Below, piece by piece: positions 60,763-64,000 of a DNA stretch of 64,000 bases. The stretch's first letter is position 1; every line of letters starts with the position of its first letter. Source of the stretch: Tethya wilhelma (lineage: Eukaryota; Porifera; Demospongiae; Tethyida; Tethyidae). The DNA is taken from NCBI GenBank assembly GCA_964030475.1, contig CAXIPT010000003.1, forward strand, positions 3,944,499 to 4,008,498, in the 5' to 3' direction. A model generated the notes under the pieces. It was not told the origin of the DNA. It made no database searches and saw only the letters and a program-made list of their open reading frames with translations. A program made the translations under genes and the position numbers.

Positions 60763-61875
60763 TCAAGTGTATGTTGAGCTATACTCCTTGTCTATCCAGT
60801 CTCTTACTTCATTGGGAGGGTCTTTCCCCCAGCCTGACTTCAGTACCTGTCCATAGTCAGCTACATCTACTGTCCCACTGGCCACTTTCTCTTTGAAGTT
60901 CTTTATAATCTCATCATCATCCATTAGGAGGACGTAATGCCAGGCTGGTCGACCTTTGTCCTTTCCTCTAACAAGATACACTCTTTCTTCAACTTGGAAT
61001 CTCTCCCAGGTGTACTTTGGAGAGAAAGTACACTGTCCCTGTATCACCTTTATACCACACCTAAGGGCCGTGGAGTCCACGCTGGATAGGTGCTGGTCTT
61101 TGGCCACCTCCCAGTTGTTGCCCCAGCTGGCTAGTATCCCATTGTTCTTGTCATTAGTGTATGTTCTTATGGAGTTAAAGAGACGATGGGGTATCTCGTT
61201 GGATTTGGAAGAGCTCCTCACTTTCATGAGAATACCTCTCTCCCTCGCTGAATGGCCACATGGTCGTACCCCATGCTCGTCCATAAACCTGGTGCAGGCT
61301 TTCACCCAGCCTCCAGAGTAGCTGCAGTCGGTCGTTATGACTAGGAGTCTGCTTGTGAAATGTGTAGTGTATAGTTTGGTTAGATCTCTGAAAGTGATGA
61401 AGCCATCTTCAAAACACCAATCTCCAGTGTTCCTCTTACCGGGTCCAATATAGTGAAGAGTTACTGTGGAAAGATATGCACAAAGTTACTATAAATTCTG
61501 ATATTGGTTTGTCTTCTTACTTCCAGCTCTGGTGGTGCTCTTCATTAAGAGTTCACAGGCTTTCAAAACCAACTCTTTTGTCTCTCCTCTCATGACTGTG
61601 ATTGAGCTGTAGTCTTCTCCATCAATCTCATACCTGGCCCTCATGATACTGGCATCATCTTTCCACTGCTCCTGAGGGTTGGGAAGCTTCAGTCTCTTCA
61701 GCTTCTCAATGTCCTCTTGTGTCAGTTCAAACATCCTTCTTGGGACAATGTCTTCTCCTTGGAGACTCTCACTGGACACTATCATGAGGACATCTCTCTG
61801 GCAGTTGGCAGCATAGATTGTCTTTCCTTGAAATGTAGACTGCCATTGCATCTTAGATGGTGAACTGTCAGCCAT
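60763..61875 (-). CDS. Caspase-fold protein with substituted dyad (C1), intact two-exon copy
   Basis: Minus strand, exons 61875-61521 and 61463-60763, joined in phase (A|TA). ATG at 61875 begins MADSSPSKMQWQ. No death domain. N-terminal domain: MQWQSTFQGKTIYAANCQRDVLMIVSSE, RRMFELTQEDIEKLKRLKLPN. Caspase-like core: TLHYIGPGKRNTGDW, GFITFRDLTKLY, TTDCSYSGGWVK, HGVRPCGHSARERG. C-terminal part YTWERFQVEERVYLVRG to KSGWGKDPPNEVRDW. As in the other copies the usual His is Pro and the usual Cys is Ser. About 350 residues. It lies antisense in the DYNC1H1 intron. Confidence 0.8.
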
Positions 61876-62019
61876 TTTGTGTGACCACTGCTAATATGAC
61901 TTTTGAAATCTGTTTTTCCCCCATGAATAGTTGAAATACAATATTCATATCAGAATAACAATGGAGCATACATATTACACCCCACCCACACATGCACATC
62001 ACATTCATGCATACTCCCT

Positions 62020-62065
<46 letters not shown>

Positions 62066-62101
62066 AAACAAGTCACACACACACACACACACACTCTATA
62101 G
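61876..62101. repeat. End of the intron with CA microsatellites
   Basis: Two (CA)n runs at about 62,023-62,062 and 62,075-62,094 end only a few bases before the CTATAG acceptor of the next dynein exon. The usual polypyrimidine tract is replaced by CA repeat. Confidence 0.7.

Positions 62102-64000
<1,899 letters not shown>

Overview
The window looks like nuclear DNA of a marine sponge, most likely a demosponge close to Amphimedon. This is inferred from compact spliced animal genes, short introns with GT-AG borders, tandem intronless gene families, many death-domain/caspase-fold genes, small palindromic repeats and single N bases marking scaffold joins. No species-specific marker was tested.

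Layout. 1-877: 3' part of a caspase-fold gene (+) lying in an intron of a minus-strand RABGAP1-type gene (995-5215, PTB half only; the TBC half lies left of the window). 5346-6852: PPIL1 (+). 6997-17540: tandem array of an intronless single-pass membrane protein family: type A copies A1, A2, A3, decayed type B copies between them, and one intact type B copy. 17713-22572: ABHD16A (-), one intron of which holds four plus-strand vault-RNA-like Pol III genes. 22695-26233: WDPCP (+). 26338-26607: a 61-residue membrane protein resembling TOM5. 26990 to the end: cytoplasmic dynein heavy chain 1 (DYNC1H1, +), open at the right edge in AAA4.

DYNC1H1 works as a host for other genes. A 16 kb intron (33528-49585) holds seven POT/SLC15-like transporter genes or fragments. 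A 6.3 kb intron (55786-62101) holds three caspase-fold genes in antisense, one with a death domain. At least eight smaller-intron segments have C/D-box snoRNA architecture, three pairs being related, with guides complementary to conserved 28S or 18S motifs as I remember them.

The strongest unusual signals are: the vault RNA cluster; the intronic snoRNA set; a caspase-fold family in which both catalytic positions appear replaced in every copy; a relic of a RABGAP1 exon next to the caspase-fold cluster 56 kb away, which ties the two nests to one duplication; an almost exact 2,020-bp tandem duplication producing a chimeric transporter; and a foldback element with a hammerhead-like core. All identities come from reading translations and remembered family sequences; nothing was searched.
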